Part shown: positions 1 through 7,790 of the stretch, in pieces
Layout of the letters: each line of letters starts with the position of its first letter
How positions within the stretch are numbered: the stretch's first letter is position 1
Assembly (NCBI RefSeq): GCF_021283305.1
Contig: NZ_JAJSOK010000066.1
Coordinates: 1 to 43,221, forward strand
Length of the DNA: 43,221 nucleotides
Origin: Pseudonocardia kujensis
GTDB lineage: Bacteria > Actinomycetota > Actinomycetes > Mycobacteriales > Pseudonocardiaceae
Direction of reading: 5' to 3'
Translations under genes and position numbers: made by a program
The notes under the pieces: generated by a model
Told to the model about the DNA's origin: nothing
Database searches by the model: none
The model's input: only the letters and a program-made list of their open reading frames with translations

Positions 1-109
1 CCTCGGTGTGAGTGTTGATCTGTGGAAGGACCAACTTCTCTACCGGGGTCCTGCGCCCGTTCCGGGTCAACTCACCGTCGTCGGCGTGTCGCCCCGCCAC
101 CACCGCGCC
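1..109. other. Non-coding start of window
   Basis: No convincing gene is visible. A GTG-initiated frame near position 8 runs through this stretch into the palindrome array, but it has no family resemblance and continues through the repeats, so I treat it as chance. Confidence 0.5.
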
Positions 110-370
110 GCTACTGAGAAAGGCTCAATGCGCTCGAGCGGGCCCCCCTCAGCGCATTATGGAACCGTAATGCGCTCGACTGGGTCCCATCGGCGCGCTA
201 TGGAACCATAATGCGCTCGAGCGGACCCTTCCTTCCAGCGCACCCGCTCCATCGCACCCTTCCGGCGCGTTAGGGAACCATAACGCGCCCCAGCAGACCC
301 TCTCAGCGCATTATGGAACCATAACGCGCTCTACCAGACCCGCTCAGCGCGTCATGGAACCATAACGCGA
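110..370. repeat. Tandem array of 24-bp near-palindromes, about 41-bp period
   Basis: Five clear copies lie at 152-175, 193-216, 265-288, 306-329 and 347-370. Each has arms of the type GCGCRTTA and TAAYGCGC around a TGGAACCA core. A sixth, degenerate copy keeping only its right arm ends near 133. Starts are 41, 72, 41 and 41 bp apart; the 72-bp gap holds a decayed stretch. The roughly 17-bp linkers are also related (most contain GACCC or GGNCCC and end in CTCA or similar), so the unit is a 41-bp tandem repeat with a palindromic heart. Copies differ by compensating changes in the two arms (ATTA/TAAT versus GTTA/TAAC), which suggests the palindrome itself matters. The function is unknown: protein-binding site, extragenic palindrome or transcription barrier are all possible. 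Confidence 0.85.
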
Positions 371-420
371 CCAGTCGGGACGTCGTGGCGCGTCCGAGGT
401 CGGCCGAGGGCCCGAAGCAG

Positions 421-454
421 TGATCGCCGCCCCGGTGCTCCGGGACGGCGATCA
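421..454 (-). terminator. Hairpin after the OsmC-FAD operon
   Basis: A perfect 9-bp stem (TGATCGCCG with CGGCGATCA) continues, after one mismatch, into a 5-bp CCCGG/CCGGG stem with a TGCT loop. It begins 8 nt past the stop of the last minus-strand gene. There is no T-tract, as is common for actinobacterial terminators. Confidence 0.75.
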
Positions 455-462
455 GGGAGAGC

Positions 463-822
463 TCAGGCAGCTCGGGCGAGCGGGGCCTCGACCCGCAGGT
501 CCGTCCCGTCGACGTCCACCTCGAAACCCGCGCGGGCGAGGACGAACCGCAGTGGCTCGTGGGCGTCGTCGCTGGCGTGCACCGGAAGGGCACCCCGCAG
601 CGTGCCGTCGGGGCCGAAGCAGCACTCGTCGGTGCGGAGCCAGAAGGCGTACGACCCCAACGCGCGCGGCGCCCGCGTCCACAGCCCCACGAGCAGACGC
701 TCGCGGGCCTCGTCGGCGGTACCGGCCAGCGACTCCTCCGCCGTCACGCCGTACCGGGTGAGCTCCGCGAAGGCCAGCAGCAGCCGGTCCCGGTCGCTGA
801 CCGACCCAGCCACGCCGATCAC
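463..822 (-). CDS. Hypothetical protein, 119 aa, coupled to the FAD oxidoreductase
   Basis: I do not recognise a family. The GTG start overlaps the stop of the upstream oxidoreductase as GTGA, and a GGAGG lies about 8 nt upstream, so translational coupling fixes the start. The product is a small soluble protein with an N-terminal amphipathic stretch (residues about 8-45) and a central WLRTDECCFGPDGTL segment that looks like a small beta sheet with two adjacent cysteines. No signal peptide or membrane segment is seen. It is the last gene of the OsmC-FAD operon and is followed by a strong hairpin. Context suggests an accessory protein for the oxidoreductase, but this is inference. Confidence 0.7.
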   Translation of the reverse strand: MIGVAGSVSDRDRLLLAFAELTRYGVTAEESLAGTADEARERLLVGLWTRAPRALGSYAFWLRTDECCFGPDGTLRGALPVHASDDAHEPLRFVLARAGFEVDVDGTDLRVEAPLARAA

Positions 823-1946
823 GCCGCCACCTCCCCCACCGGGCCCCGGTCGTCGAGCCGGCGCAGCAGCCGCACCTCGGGCCGCATCGCCGCGCTCTCC
901 GCGCGCAGCAGCGCGCGGATCTCGGCGAGGTCCCAGCGGTAGCCCGCGATCTCCTCGGCGACCGAGAACAGCAACCGGGACACATGGTCGCGGGTGCGGC
1001 CGTAGTCCAGCTCGCCCTGCACGGAACGGGCGAGGAGCTCGGCGTCGCGCAGGGCGTCGGTGATGCCGTGCGCGGTGAGCGGGTCCTTGAAGTAGCCCGC
1101 GTCGCCGACCAGCGCCCAGCCGGGCCCGGTCGGGGTGCGCAGCACCGCGGGCGCTCCCGGGAACCCGCGCAGCGGTCCCTGCCGCTCCCCCAGGGCGACG
1201 CCGGCGGCCCGCCCGAACACCTCGTCGAACAGGACCTCGAGCCCGCGCGGGCGGCCCGCGGCGAACTCCGCCGGTGGCATCCCCGCCCACACGCAGGCCA
1301 GGCCGTCGGTGGTCGGGATGATCCCGGCCGTGGCCCCGGGCACGTAGAACCACTCGTACCCGGTGGCCGGCGCGGGGAAGTACCCGTAGACGATCGCGCT
1401 CGCGGCGCGGCCGCGGCGCACGGTGCCGGCACCGACCAGCGTCGCCATGGTCGAGCGGGCCCCGTCCGCGCCCACGGTCAGCGGGGCGTGGGCGCGCAGG
1501 GTCCCCCCGCCCCGCACCCGGGCCTCGACGCCGGTCACGCGGTCGTCGCACCGGAGCAGGCCGGTCACGTCCACCCCGAGCCGCACGGTGGCGCCCGCCG
1601 CGCGGGCGCCGTCGAGCAGCACCCCGTCGAGGACGGTCCGGCGTGGCGCGTAGAGCGGCGCGGCCATCTCGACGGTCTCGACCTGCGTCGTTGCGGACAG
1701 AGGGGGCCCGTAGTGGAAGGTCGTCGTGCCGACCGGCGGCGTCCCGGCCGCGACGATCGCGTCGAGCAGGCCCCAGCGTTCGAGCTGGAGCACCCCGCCG
1801 CGCATCAGCGCGTGGGTGGAGAGGGTGTCGCGGGTGGGGTCGGTGCGGTCGACGAGCAGGACGTCGAGCCCGGCCCGGGCCAGCAGCATCGCGGTCGCGG
1901 AGCCGGCACACCGGGCGCCCACGACGATCGCGTCGTACGAGTCCAT
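819..1946 (-). CDS. FAD-dependent oxidoreductase (group A flavoprotein monooxygenase-like), 375 aa
   Basis: The N-terminus YDAIVVGARCAGSATAMLLA is a dinucleotide-binding fold with a GxxxxG variant of GxGxxG. The middle carries VGADGARS, the second FAD/NAD(P)H motif of PHBH-fold enzymes, and residues near 285 read LVGDAGYFKDPLTAHGI, the GD motif that binds the FAD ribityl chain. Length fits the family (350-420 aa). The family hydroxylates or reduces aromatic, polyketide or isoprenoid substrates; the substrate here cannot be read. The ATG start has GGAGG 8 nt upstream. The gene follows osmC after 68 nt containing a 14-bp perfect hairpin, so its expression may be attenuated relative to osmC. Its stop overlaps the next gene. 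Confidence 0.85.
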   Translation of the reverse strand: MDSYDAIVVGARCAGSATAMLLARAGLDVLLVDRTDPTRDTLSTHALMRGGVLQLERWGLLDAIVAAGTPPVGTTTFHYGPPLSATTQVETVEMAAPLYAPRRTVLDGVLLDGARAAGATVRLGVDVTGLLRCDDRVTGVEARVRGGGTLRAHAPLTVGADGARSTMATLVGAGTVRRGRAASAIVYGYFPAPATGYEWFYVPGATAGIIPTTDGLACVWAGMPPAEFAAGRPRGLEVLFDEVFGRAAGVALGERQGPLRGFPGAPAVLRTPTGPGWALVGDAGYFKDPLTAHGITDALRDAELLARSVQGELDYGRTRDHVSRLLFSVAEEIAGYRWDLAEIRALLRAESAAMRPEVRLLRRLDDRGPVGEVAA

Positions 1947-1971
1947 CAGGGACCTCCGGAGGGGATGGGGA

Positions 1972-2010
1972 CAGGTGGCCGGGCGACCCCTCGGCACGCC
2001 CGGCCACCTG
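1972..2010 (-). terminator. 14-bp perfect hairpin inside the operon (terminator or attenuator)
   Basis: CAGGTGGCCGGGCG (1972-1985) and CGCCCGGCCACCTG (1997-2010) pair perfectly around an 11-nt loop. The hairpin starts 4 nt after the osmC stop and ends 25 nt before the oxidoreductase start. It could terminate most osmC transcripts or stabilise the processed osmC 3' end. Confidence 0.75.
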
Positions 2011-2014
2011 CGGC

Positions 2015-2590
2015 TCAGGCGGTGACGACCTCGAGGTCGACCGGCACGCCGTTGGTCACGGAGTCGAACACCACGGACCGGTCGCGACCCCGCTCGACGA
2101 CCTGGCGCAGCTTCTCCGGCGGCGCGTCGCCGGCGATGGTCACGGTCATCCGGATCCGCTCGAAGCCGTTGCGGTGGTCCTCGGTGTTGACGCCCATCGC
2201 GCCCTGCACGTCCAGGTCCCCCTCGAGCATCGAGGACACCGAGGTCAGCCGTACGCCGCGGGCGGCGGCGGAGTAGACCAGCGACGTCGTGACGCACGCG
2301 GCGAGGGCGTGCAACAGGAACTCGGCCGGGTTGGGGCCGGTGTCGGTGCCCAGCAGGATCGCGGGCTCGCCGGCGTCGAGGGTGAAGGCCTCGGTGCGCG
2401 AGGTGTCCTCGGCGCACGCGGCGTAGAAGCCCTTGATCGTCGAGCGGTTGTGCGCGCCGTCGATCCAGGTGTTGGTGGCGCGGAACCGGAACTGCGCGAT
2501 CTCGGGCTGGGCCTTGATGGCGTCGAGCGTGGCGAACATGGTCGCGGTGTCGACGCCGTTGCGGACGGTGTCGGTGACGGTCTGGCTCAT
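2015..2590 (-). CDS. OsmC family protein, 191 aa
   Basis: OsmC/Ohr-fold proteins are cytoplasmic thiol peroxidases or thiol-dependent proteins that detoxify organic hydroperoxides. The core reads PNPAEFLLHALAACVTTSLVY, with the conserved cysteine (C99) at the start of the central helix. A second cysteine is C59 in KGFYAACAED. The C-terminal VERGRDRSVVFDSVTNGVPV is typical of the YhfA-like branch, in which other substrates are possible. The ATG start has GAGGAG about 7 nt upstream. It is the first gene of the minus-strand operon and diverges from a small unknown gene. The neighbouring flavoenzyme fits a redox or detoxification role. Confidence 0.9.
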   Translation of the reverse strand: MSQTVTDTVRNGVDTATMFATLDAIKAQPEIAQFRFRATNTWIDGAHNRSTIKGFYAACAEDTSRTEAFTLDAGEPAILLGTDTGPNPAEFLLHALAACVTTSLVYSAAARGVRLTSVSSMLEGDLDVQGAMGVNTEDHRNGFERIRMTVTIAGDAPPEKLRQVVERGRDRSVVFDSVTNGVPVDLEVVTA

Positions 2591-2831
2591 GGTGTGCTCC
2601 TCGGCTGTGGTCTCGCGGCCGGCGGGTCCGGCCCGGCACGACAGACCGTGCCCGGCAGCGGGGGGACCGCCCATCGGCGACCACCACCCATCTCCGGACG
2701 GCCACCTGCCCATGCCGCTGCGGATGGGTATGGGCAAGGGCCGACATGGGTGCCGGGCACCGATGAGGGCGACGCACAAGCGGGTCGACGCTGGTCGTCG
2801 TCCCGAGCCGACCGGTCCCGAGGAGGACGAC
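2591..2831. promoter_or_regulatory. Divergent promoter region with an inverted repeat
   Basis: This intergenic region serves osmC (minus) and the small gene at 2832 (plus). It contains TGCCCAT (2707-2713) and its reverse complement ATGGGCA (2730-2736), separated by 16 nt, plus further ATGGGT-like half sites. This is a plausible operator; no clear -35/-10 pair was assigned. Confidence 0.35.
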
Positions 2832-3095
2832 ATGAGCGCCCCGACCCCCCTGACCCCCACCGAGGCATCCCGTCTGCGGTTCGCCGCGGCGCGCGTCCTG
2901 CGCACCCACCCCGGCCCGATCGGCGAGCTGCTGCACCGCGAGCTGCTGGCCTGGCAGGACTTCGGGCACCGCTTCGGCGCAGGCCGGCTCACCTCTGCGG
3001 TGGCCGACCAGATCCTCGCCGCCCCGCTCCCCCCGGACGCCCAGCCCGACTGGTGCCCGGGCCTCCACCCGGTCCGGAGCGCGCGCGCGGCGTGA
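2832..3095 (+). CDS. Small hypothetical protein, 87 aa
   Basis: No family recognised. The ATG start is supported by GAGGAGG 6-7 nt upstream and the frame has strong GC third-position bias. The product is mainly helical (residues about 10-65) with a Pro/Trp-rich tail (PDAQPDWCPGLHP) and no signal peptide or membrane segment. It is transcribed divergently from osmC and ends 12 nt before the stop of the convergent LAL gene. Its small size and position opposite a redox operon would suit a regulator or adaptor, but no helix-turn-helix can be named. Confidence 0.65.
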   Translation: MSAPTPLTPTEASRLRFAAARVLRTHPGPIGELLHRELLAWQDFGHRFGAGRLTSAVADQILAAPLPPDAQPDWCPGLHPVRSARAA

Positions 3096-3110
3096 GCGGC
3101 GCCGCACTCA
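3093..3110. terminator. Palindrome joining two convergent stop codons
   Basis: The plus-strand TGA (3093-3095) and minus-strand stop (3108-3110) lie in the outer TGAG/CTCA arms of an imperfect palindrome with a CGGC/GCCG centre. It is short, so it is a weak bidirectional terminator candidate at best. Confidence 0.35.
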
Positions 3111-5678
3111 GCCGGGCGTCTCCAGTCCGGCCAGCGCCCTCGCCGCGTCCCGGCGGGAGGCCACGCCCAGCTTCTGCAGCACCGCCGAGACGTGGTGGTC
3201 GACGGTCCGGACGGACAGCACGAGGCTCGCCGCGATCTCCGCGTTGGTCAGCCCGGCGGCCACCAGCCGCAGGATCTCGAGCTGGCGCCCGGTGAGGCCG
3301 GCCGGGTTTCCCCGGGTGGCCTGGTGGGGGCCGCGCGGGACCCGGTGCACACCCATCCCCCGCAGCCGGGCCCGGACGAGCGCGGCGGCGGGCCGGGCAC
3401 CGAGGGCGTCGAGCACCGCGAGACCGTCGAGCGTCGCGCCGGCCTCGTCCGAACCGGTCAGCTCGAGGGCACGTTCGTAGGGCGCGCCGATCCGCTCCCA
3501 GGCCGTGGCCGCGGCCCGCCAGTCCCCGCGCAGTCCGGCGGCGTACTCCTCGGGGCAGCCCGGGAACGGGACGACCGGGTCCCCCAGCCGGTGCAGCCAG
3601 CGCAGGAGCTCGGCGTGCTCGCGCTCGCGGCCGGGGCCCTCGGTGGCGGCGAGCAGCGCCCGGGCGTGGTCGGCGAGGGAGTCCCGGCCGGTCAGCCACG
3701 CCTGTTCGGCCTCCGCGACCGCGGTGGCGACCATCGCGGGCAGGGCGCGGGCGCTCTCGGCGTTCGCCCAGGCCGTCGCGAGCAGCTCGGGCGCCTCGGG
3801 ACTGCCCTGCCGGACGGCGATCTGGGCCAGGGTGGGCAGCGCCTGGCGGGCGACCATCCCGCCGCCGTCCACGCCGTCGAGCCCCCACCGCAGGTCCGCG
3901 TCGGCGTCGGCCCAGTTCCCGCGCAGCGCGGCGAGCCGGGCACCGAAGGAGCGCACCACGCGGTCGTGCGTGGTGTGCTCGGTCCCGTCGGCCTGGCGGC
4001 GGCTCGCCTCGAGCACCTCCTCCAGCTCGGCGTACCGGGCGTAGCGCCAGAGCAGCGAGGCGAGGTTCGTGTACCCCATCATCACGTCGTCGAGCCGGCC
4101 CAGCTCCTCGGCGAGGGCGATCCCGGCCCGCACGTCCTCGTGACCGTCCGGGTCGCCGCGCTGCCACCGTGCGCGCCCCCGGTAGATCAGACCCGTGGGC
4201 CGCAGCTGCGCCAGGCCGAGCCGCCCGCCGACCGCGAGCGCCTCGTCCGCGGCCTCCCGCCCCTCGCGCTCGCGGTCCAGGTTCACCAGGAGCACCGCGC
4301 GGTAGGTCAGGGCGAAGGCCAGCGGGAACGAGTCGCCGCCCGGACGCAGCGACGCGACGGCACGCTCGACCGACCGCAGGCCCTCGTCGATCTGCAGGGC
4401 GGCCCACTGCTGCAGTGCCAGGGTGCTCAGCGCCTGCCCGAGCGCGGCCGGGTCGCCGAGCCGCTCGCGCAGCGCCACCGCCTCGGTGCCCGCGCGCACC
4501 GCGCCCGGCCGGTCGTTGCCGTGGAAGTGCGTCCAGGCCAGGTCCTCCAGCAGCGCGGCCCGCTCCGCGTCGGGCAACGCGGTCCGCAGCGCCTGCCCGT
4601 ACAGCGCCGCGGCCTGGCGGTGCGCACCGGCGGCCGCCGCCTGCCGGGCGGCCGCGGGGGCGTACTCGGCGAGCGCGGGGTCGTCGCCGGCGCCGGCGGC
4701 GTGGTGCACGACCCGGGCGAGGTCCGGCTCGTCGCCGGCCGTCAGGGCGCGCAGGACGGCGGCGTGCAGGGCCATCCGCCGGGTCGCCGGCAGGGCGTCG
4801 TCGATCGCGCGGCGAGCGAGCTCGTGCCGGAAGGCCACGGCGTCCGGACGCACCTCGAGCAGGCCGGCGCGCTCGGCCGGGGCGAGCACCGAGAGATCGT
4901 CGAGCAGGGCCCTGGCCAGCGGCAACCCGACACCTGAGGGCACGACGGCGAGCTGCTCCAGCGCCGCGAGCGCCTCCGGCGGGAGCACCCGGGCCCGGGC
5001 CAGCACGGCGTCGACGACGGTGGCGGGCACCGCGTCGGGGCCCGCGGCCACGGCTTCGGTCACGAAGAACGGGTTGCCGCCGGTGAGCCGGAACAGCGTC
5101 GCCGAGGTCGCGGTGGTGCCCCCGGCGAGCCGCGCCACCGCACCGCGCGAGAGCGCGGCAAGCGGGAGCCGGCGCGAGGCGAGCAGGGCTCCGAGGAGCG
5201 GGCGCAACGGGTGGTCGGCGCCCATCTCGTCGTCGCGGTAGGTGAGCACGAGCACCGCGGGCAGGCCGGCGATCCGCCGCCCGACGTGGCGCAGCACGTC
5301 GAGCGTGGGCTCGTCCGCTCAGTGCACGTCCTCGACCACCAGCACCGCCGGTTCCTCGCCCGCGCCCCGGCCGAGCAGGTCGAGCGTCGCGTCGTAGACC
5401 GCGTCCCGGTCGCCGGCGGCCAGGGCCGACGCCAGCGGCCCGCCCGTCGGCGCAGCGTCCCGCAGCGGGCCGAGCGGACGCGGCGAGAGCAGGTCGTCGC
5501 AGGCCCCGAGGTAGGCGCGGGCCCGGCCGGCGAGGCGGCGGCGGAAGGCCCGGACCACGCTCGTCTTGCCGATGCCGGCCTCGCCGTGCACGAGTACGAC
5601 CTCGCCCGCGCCCCCGGCGGCCGCGGCGAGCGCCCCCTCCAGCTCCGCGAGCTCGCGCTCGCGCTCGAGCAGCTCCAT
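3108..5678 (-). pseudogene. LAL-type LuxR transcriptional regulator interrupted by an in-frame TGA
   Basis: Large ATP-binding LuxR regulators sense a signal through an AAA-like STAND ATPase and bind DNA through a C-terminal LuxR helix-turn-helix. The N-terminus MELLERERELAELEGAL is the usual LAL start. Walker A is GEAGIGKT (residues 32-39). VVEDVH then runs into TGA at 5319-5321 (codon 120), exactly where the family has Trp in VxDVHWAD; the frame resumes at once with ADEPTLDVLRHVGRR. The remaining about 730 codons are open and include tetratricopeptide-like helices and a C-terminal LuxR HTH (LTGRQLEILRLVAAGLTNAEIA). A single TGG-to-TGA change explains the break. An internal start could yield an HTH-containing C-terminal protein without Walker A. 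Recent inactivation, a sequencing error or readthrough cannot be separated here. Confidence 0.85.
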
Positions 5679-5802
5679 CCCCCGATCGTGGCAGCGGACC
5701 CGCGCGGGCCCATCGTCCGAAGTGGGCATCTCTCACCGATTTCCCGCGGCTCGCGCGCCGGGCAGCATCTCCGGAACGACAGCGCACGCCGAGGAGGACA
5801 CC

Positions 5803-6213
5803 GTGACCGTCGTCGACCGCCTGCTCGCCCTCTGGGACGCCCCGCCGGACACCCGGCCCGATCCCGAGGCCGGGTTCGCCGCGCTCTACACCGACCCCGT
5901 GCTGGTCAACGGCACCCCGACGACCGTCGCCGAGATGGTCGACCGCGCCCGCGCGCTGCACGCCGCGTTCACCGGGCACGAGCGCGAGGTGCTGGAGGTG
6001 GTCGAACAACCCGGCAAGCTCGCCGTGGCCTTCCGGCTGGTCGCCGACCCCACCGGCCCGTGGCCGACCGCGGTCGGCGAGCTCGCCCCCACGGGCAGGC
6101 GTATCAGCACGACGGTGATCGACGTCCTCACCCTCACACCGGACGGTCGGGTCGCGTCGATCGTCATGGTCGCCGACGAGCTCGGCCGCCTGCGGCAGGC
6201 CGGGGCGATGTGA
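5803..6213 (+). CDS. SnoaL-like / NTF2-fold protein, 136 aa
   Basis: The product has the cone-shaped NTF2-like fold of SnoaL and related cyclases or binding proteins: helices in MTVVDRLLALWD and EMVDRARALHAAFTGHEREVLEVV, then alternating strands ending in VIDVLTLTPDGRVASIVMVAD. The family binds small hydrophobic molecules; no specific reaction can be assigned. The GTG start is chosen for GAGGAGG 6-7 nt upstream and because it removes an unconserved N-terminal extension. It diverges from the LAL gene across 124 bp, and its stop is shared with a hairpin against the convergent GNAT gene. Confidence 0.75.
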   Translation: MTVVDRLLALWDAPPDTRPDPEAGFAALYTDPVLVNGTPTTVAEMVDRARALHAAFTGHEREVLEVVEQPGKLAVAFRLVADPTGPWPTAVGELAPTGRRISTTVIDVLTLTPDGRVASIVMVADELGRLRQAGAM

Positions 6214-6232
6214 CCGCAGGACCCGCCGGTCA
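6211..6232. terminator. Hairpin made from the stop codons of two convergent genes
   Basis: TGACCG (6211-6216) and CGGTCA (6227-6232) are perfect 6-bp arms around a 10-nt loop. The TGA of the SnoaL-like gene and the TGA of the convergent GNAT gene are the arm ends, so both transcripts would fold at their stop. Confidence 0.5.
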
Positions 6233-6838
6233 GAGGGCCGCCGCGGCGGCGTCGTCGGGGAGCAGCGAGTACATGACGACGTCGATGCGACGCCCCTGCA
6301 CCACGAGCCGGCGCCGCAGCGTGCCCTCCGCGACGAAGCCGGCGGCCTCGGCGACCCGCCGCGACCCGGTGTTGGTCGGGTCCACCATGAGCTCGAGGCG
6401 GGCGACCCCGGCCTCGCGCAGGCACCAGCGGGCGAGGGTGCGCAGGGCGTCGCGCGCCAGCCCGCGGCCACGCGCGCCCGCGGCGACCCAGTAGCCGACC
6501 TCTGCCGTCCCGCCGCGGACCCCGTGTGCACCGATGCTGCCCACCGGCGCACCGGTCGCGACGTCGACGATCGCGAACACGGCGTCGCCCTGCTGCCACG
6601 CCTGCGGGGCGAACGTCGTCACGTAGCCGACGGCGTCGTCGTACGAGTACGGCGACGGCACCGTCGTCCGGCGCTGGATCTCGGCGTCCTGGCAGGCGGT
6701 GAAGACGGTGGCGGCGTCGGCGGCGGTCCACGGCCGCAGCCGGACCTTCGCCCCGGTCAGCACCGGCTGTGTCTCCCGCACTGCTCCCCGGACGGTCGCC
6801 ACCCCGGCAGTGTGCCGGGGCCCGGGCCCGGCGGACAC
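6230..6838 (-). CDS. GNAT family N-acetyltransferase (RimJ/RimL type), 202 aa
   Basis: This is a GNAT fold that transfers acetyl from acetyl-CoA to an amine. VRLRPWTAADAATVF is the usual first strand-helix, GARGRGLARDALRTL is the acetyl-CoA pyrophosphate-binding loop (R/QxxGxG/A), and VDPTNTGSRRVAEAAGFVAEGTLRR is the RimJ/RimL C-terminal motif. The GTG start is preferred because its AGGAGG overlaps the TAA stop of the upstream dehydrogenase gene only 16 nt away. Shorter starts at V13 or V20 are possible. It is the last gene of the fatty-acid-type operon; a link to CoA metabolism is possible, but the acceptor is unknown. Confidence 0.85.
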   Translation of the reverse strand: MSAGPGPRHTAGVATVRGAVRETQPVLTGAKVRLRPWTAADAATVFTACQDAEIQRRTTVPSPYSYDDAVGYVTTFAPQAWQQGDAVFAIVDVATGAPVGSIGAHGVRGGTAEVGYWVAAGARGRGLARDALRTLARWCLREAGVARLELMVDPTNTGSRRVAEAAGFVAEGTLRRRLVVQGRRIDVVMYSLLPDDAAAAAL

Positions 6839-6854
6839 GGCCGACCGGCCCTCC

Positions 6855-7790
6855 TTACGGGAGCGCGGTTCGCGACTTCGCGTCGAGCAACGTGTGGAGG
6901 ACGGCGTCGCGGCGGGCGGCCAGCTCGGCCGGGTCGGTACCGGCCAGCTCGGCGTCGACGCCGGCCACGAGGGTCGCGACCAGCTCCGGGGTGAGCGTGA
7001 CCTGCCCCAGGTCGCGCCACCACTTCTCGGTCGGCGGACCGAGGTGCTCGAGGACGTGCGCGATCCCGCCCGGCCCGCCGGACAGGTGCTGGTTCGCGAA
7101 CGGCCCCAGCACCGCCCACCGCAGCCCCGGCCCCTGGGAGATCGCGGTGTCGATGTCGGCGACCGTCGCGACCCCGCGTTCGACCAGCGAGTACGCCTCC
7201 TGCCAGAGTGCCGCCTGCAGCCGGTTGGCCACGTGCCCGGGGAGCTCCTGGCGGAGCCGGATCGGCTTCTTCCCGACGGCGGCGTAGAAGGCCAGCGCCC
7301 GCTCCACCGCCTCCTCGGTCGTCCTCTCCCCCGGCACCACCTCGACCAGCGGGATCACGTGCGGCGGGTTGAACGGGTGCCCGATCACCACCCGCTCCGG
7401 GTGCGCGGGGCAGCCGCGGGCGATCGCCGTCGGCAGGAGCCCGGACGAGCTCGACGCCAGCACCACGTCCGGCCGCGCGGCCTCGTCGAGCACCGCGAAC
7501 AGCGCGTGTTTGACGTCCTCGCGCTCCGGCCCGTTCTCCTGGACGAAGTCGGCGTCGGCGACGGCCGCGGCCGGGTCGGCGGTGAACGCCAGCCGCTCGG
7601 GCGTCGCCCCGTCGACCGGGCTCAGGGCCGGCCACAGCGCCGCCACCTCGGCCCGCAGCCGCTCCTCGGCGCCGGGTGACGGATCGGTCGCGACGACGTC
7701 GAGCCCGTGGGCGAGGAAGTGCGCGGCCCAGCTGATCCCGATGACCCCGGTGCCCACGACGGCGACCCGGTCCACCCCCGCCGCGCTCAC
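6855..7790 (-). CDS. 3-hydroxyacyl-CoA dehydrogenase family, L-carnitine-dehydrogenase-like, 311 aa
   Basis: An N-terminal Rossmann fold carries VVGTGVIGISWA (GxGxxG at 13-18). QENGPER (84-90), SSSSG and HPFNPPHVIPLVE (138-150) follow, and the C-terminal half is the helical 3HCDH domain. The QENxPER signature is, as I know the family, typical of carnitine 3-dehydrogenase/lambda-crystallin-like members, which oxidise free 3-hydroxy acids with NAD+ rather than CoA esters. The GTG start overlaps the upstream ligase stop as GTGA. An acetoacetyl-CoA-synthetase-like gene directly upstream makes a free 3-hydroxy acid to 3-oxo acid to 3-oxoacyl-CoA sequence plausible (inference). Confidence 0.85.
   Translation of the reverse strand: MSAAGVDRVAVVGTGVIGISWAAHFLAHGLDVVATDPSPGAEERLRAEVAALWPALSPVDGATPERLAFTADPAAAVADADFVQENGPEREDVKHALFAVLDEAARPDVVLASSSSGLLPTAIARGCPAHPERVVIGHPFNPPHVIPLVEVVPGERTTEEAVERALAFYAAVGKKPIRLRQELPGHVANRLQAALWQEAYSLVERGVATVADIDTAISQGPGLRWAVLGPFANQHLSGGPGGIAHVLEHLGPPTEKWWRDLGQVTLTPELVATLVAGVDAELAGTDPAELAARRDAVLHTLLDAKSRTALP

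Noticed and set aside
152..370. The palindrome array as a CRISPR
   Set aside because: Linkers are about 17 bp and related to one another instead of unique 30-40 bp spacers, and no cas genes are present.
5319..5321. General TGA-to-Trp recoding
   Set aside because: Many genes here end at TGA with overlapping starts, so TGA is a working stop codon.
5319..5321. Selenocysteine insertion at the LAL TGA
   Set aside because: The family has Trp at this position, not Cys, and no convincing SECIS-like stem follows.
2989..6552. A 1187-codon open frame on the minus strand
   Set aside because: It is the shifted-frame shadow of the LAL gene and nearby genes with no protein-like pattern.
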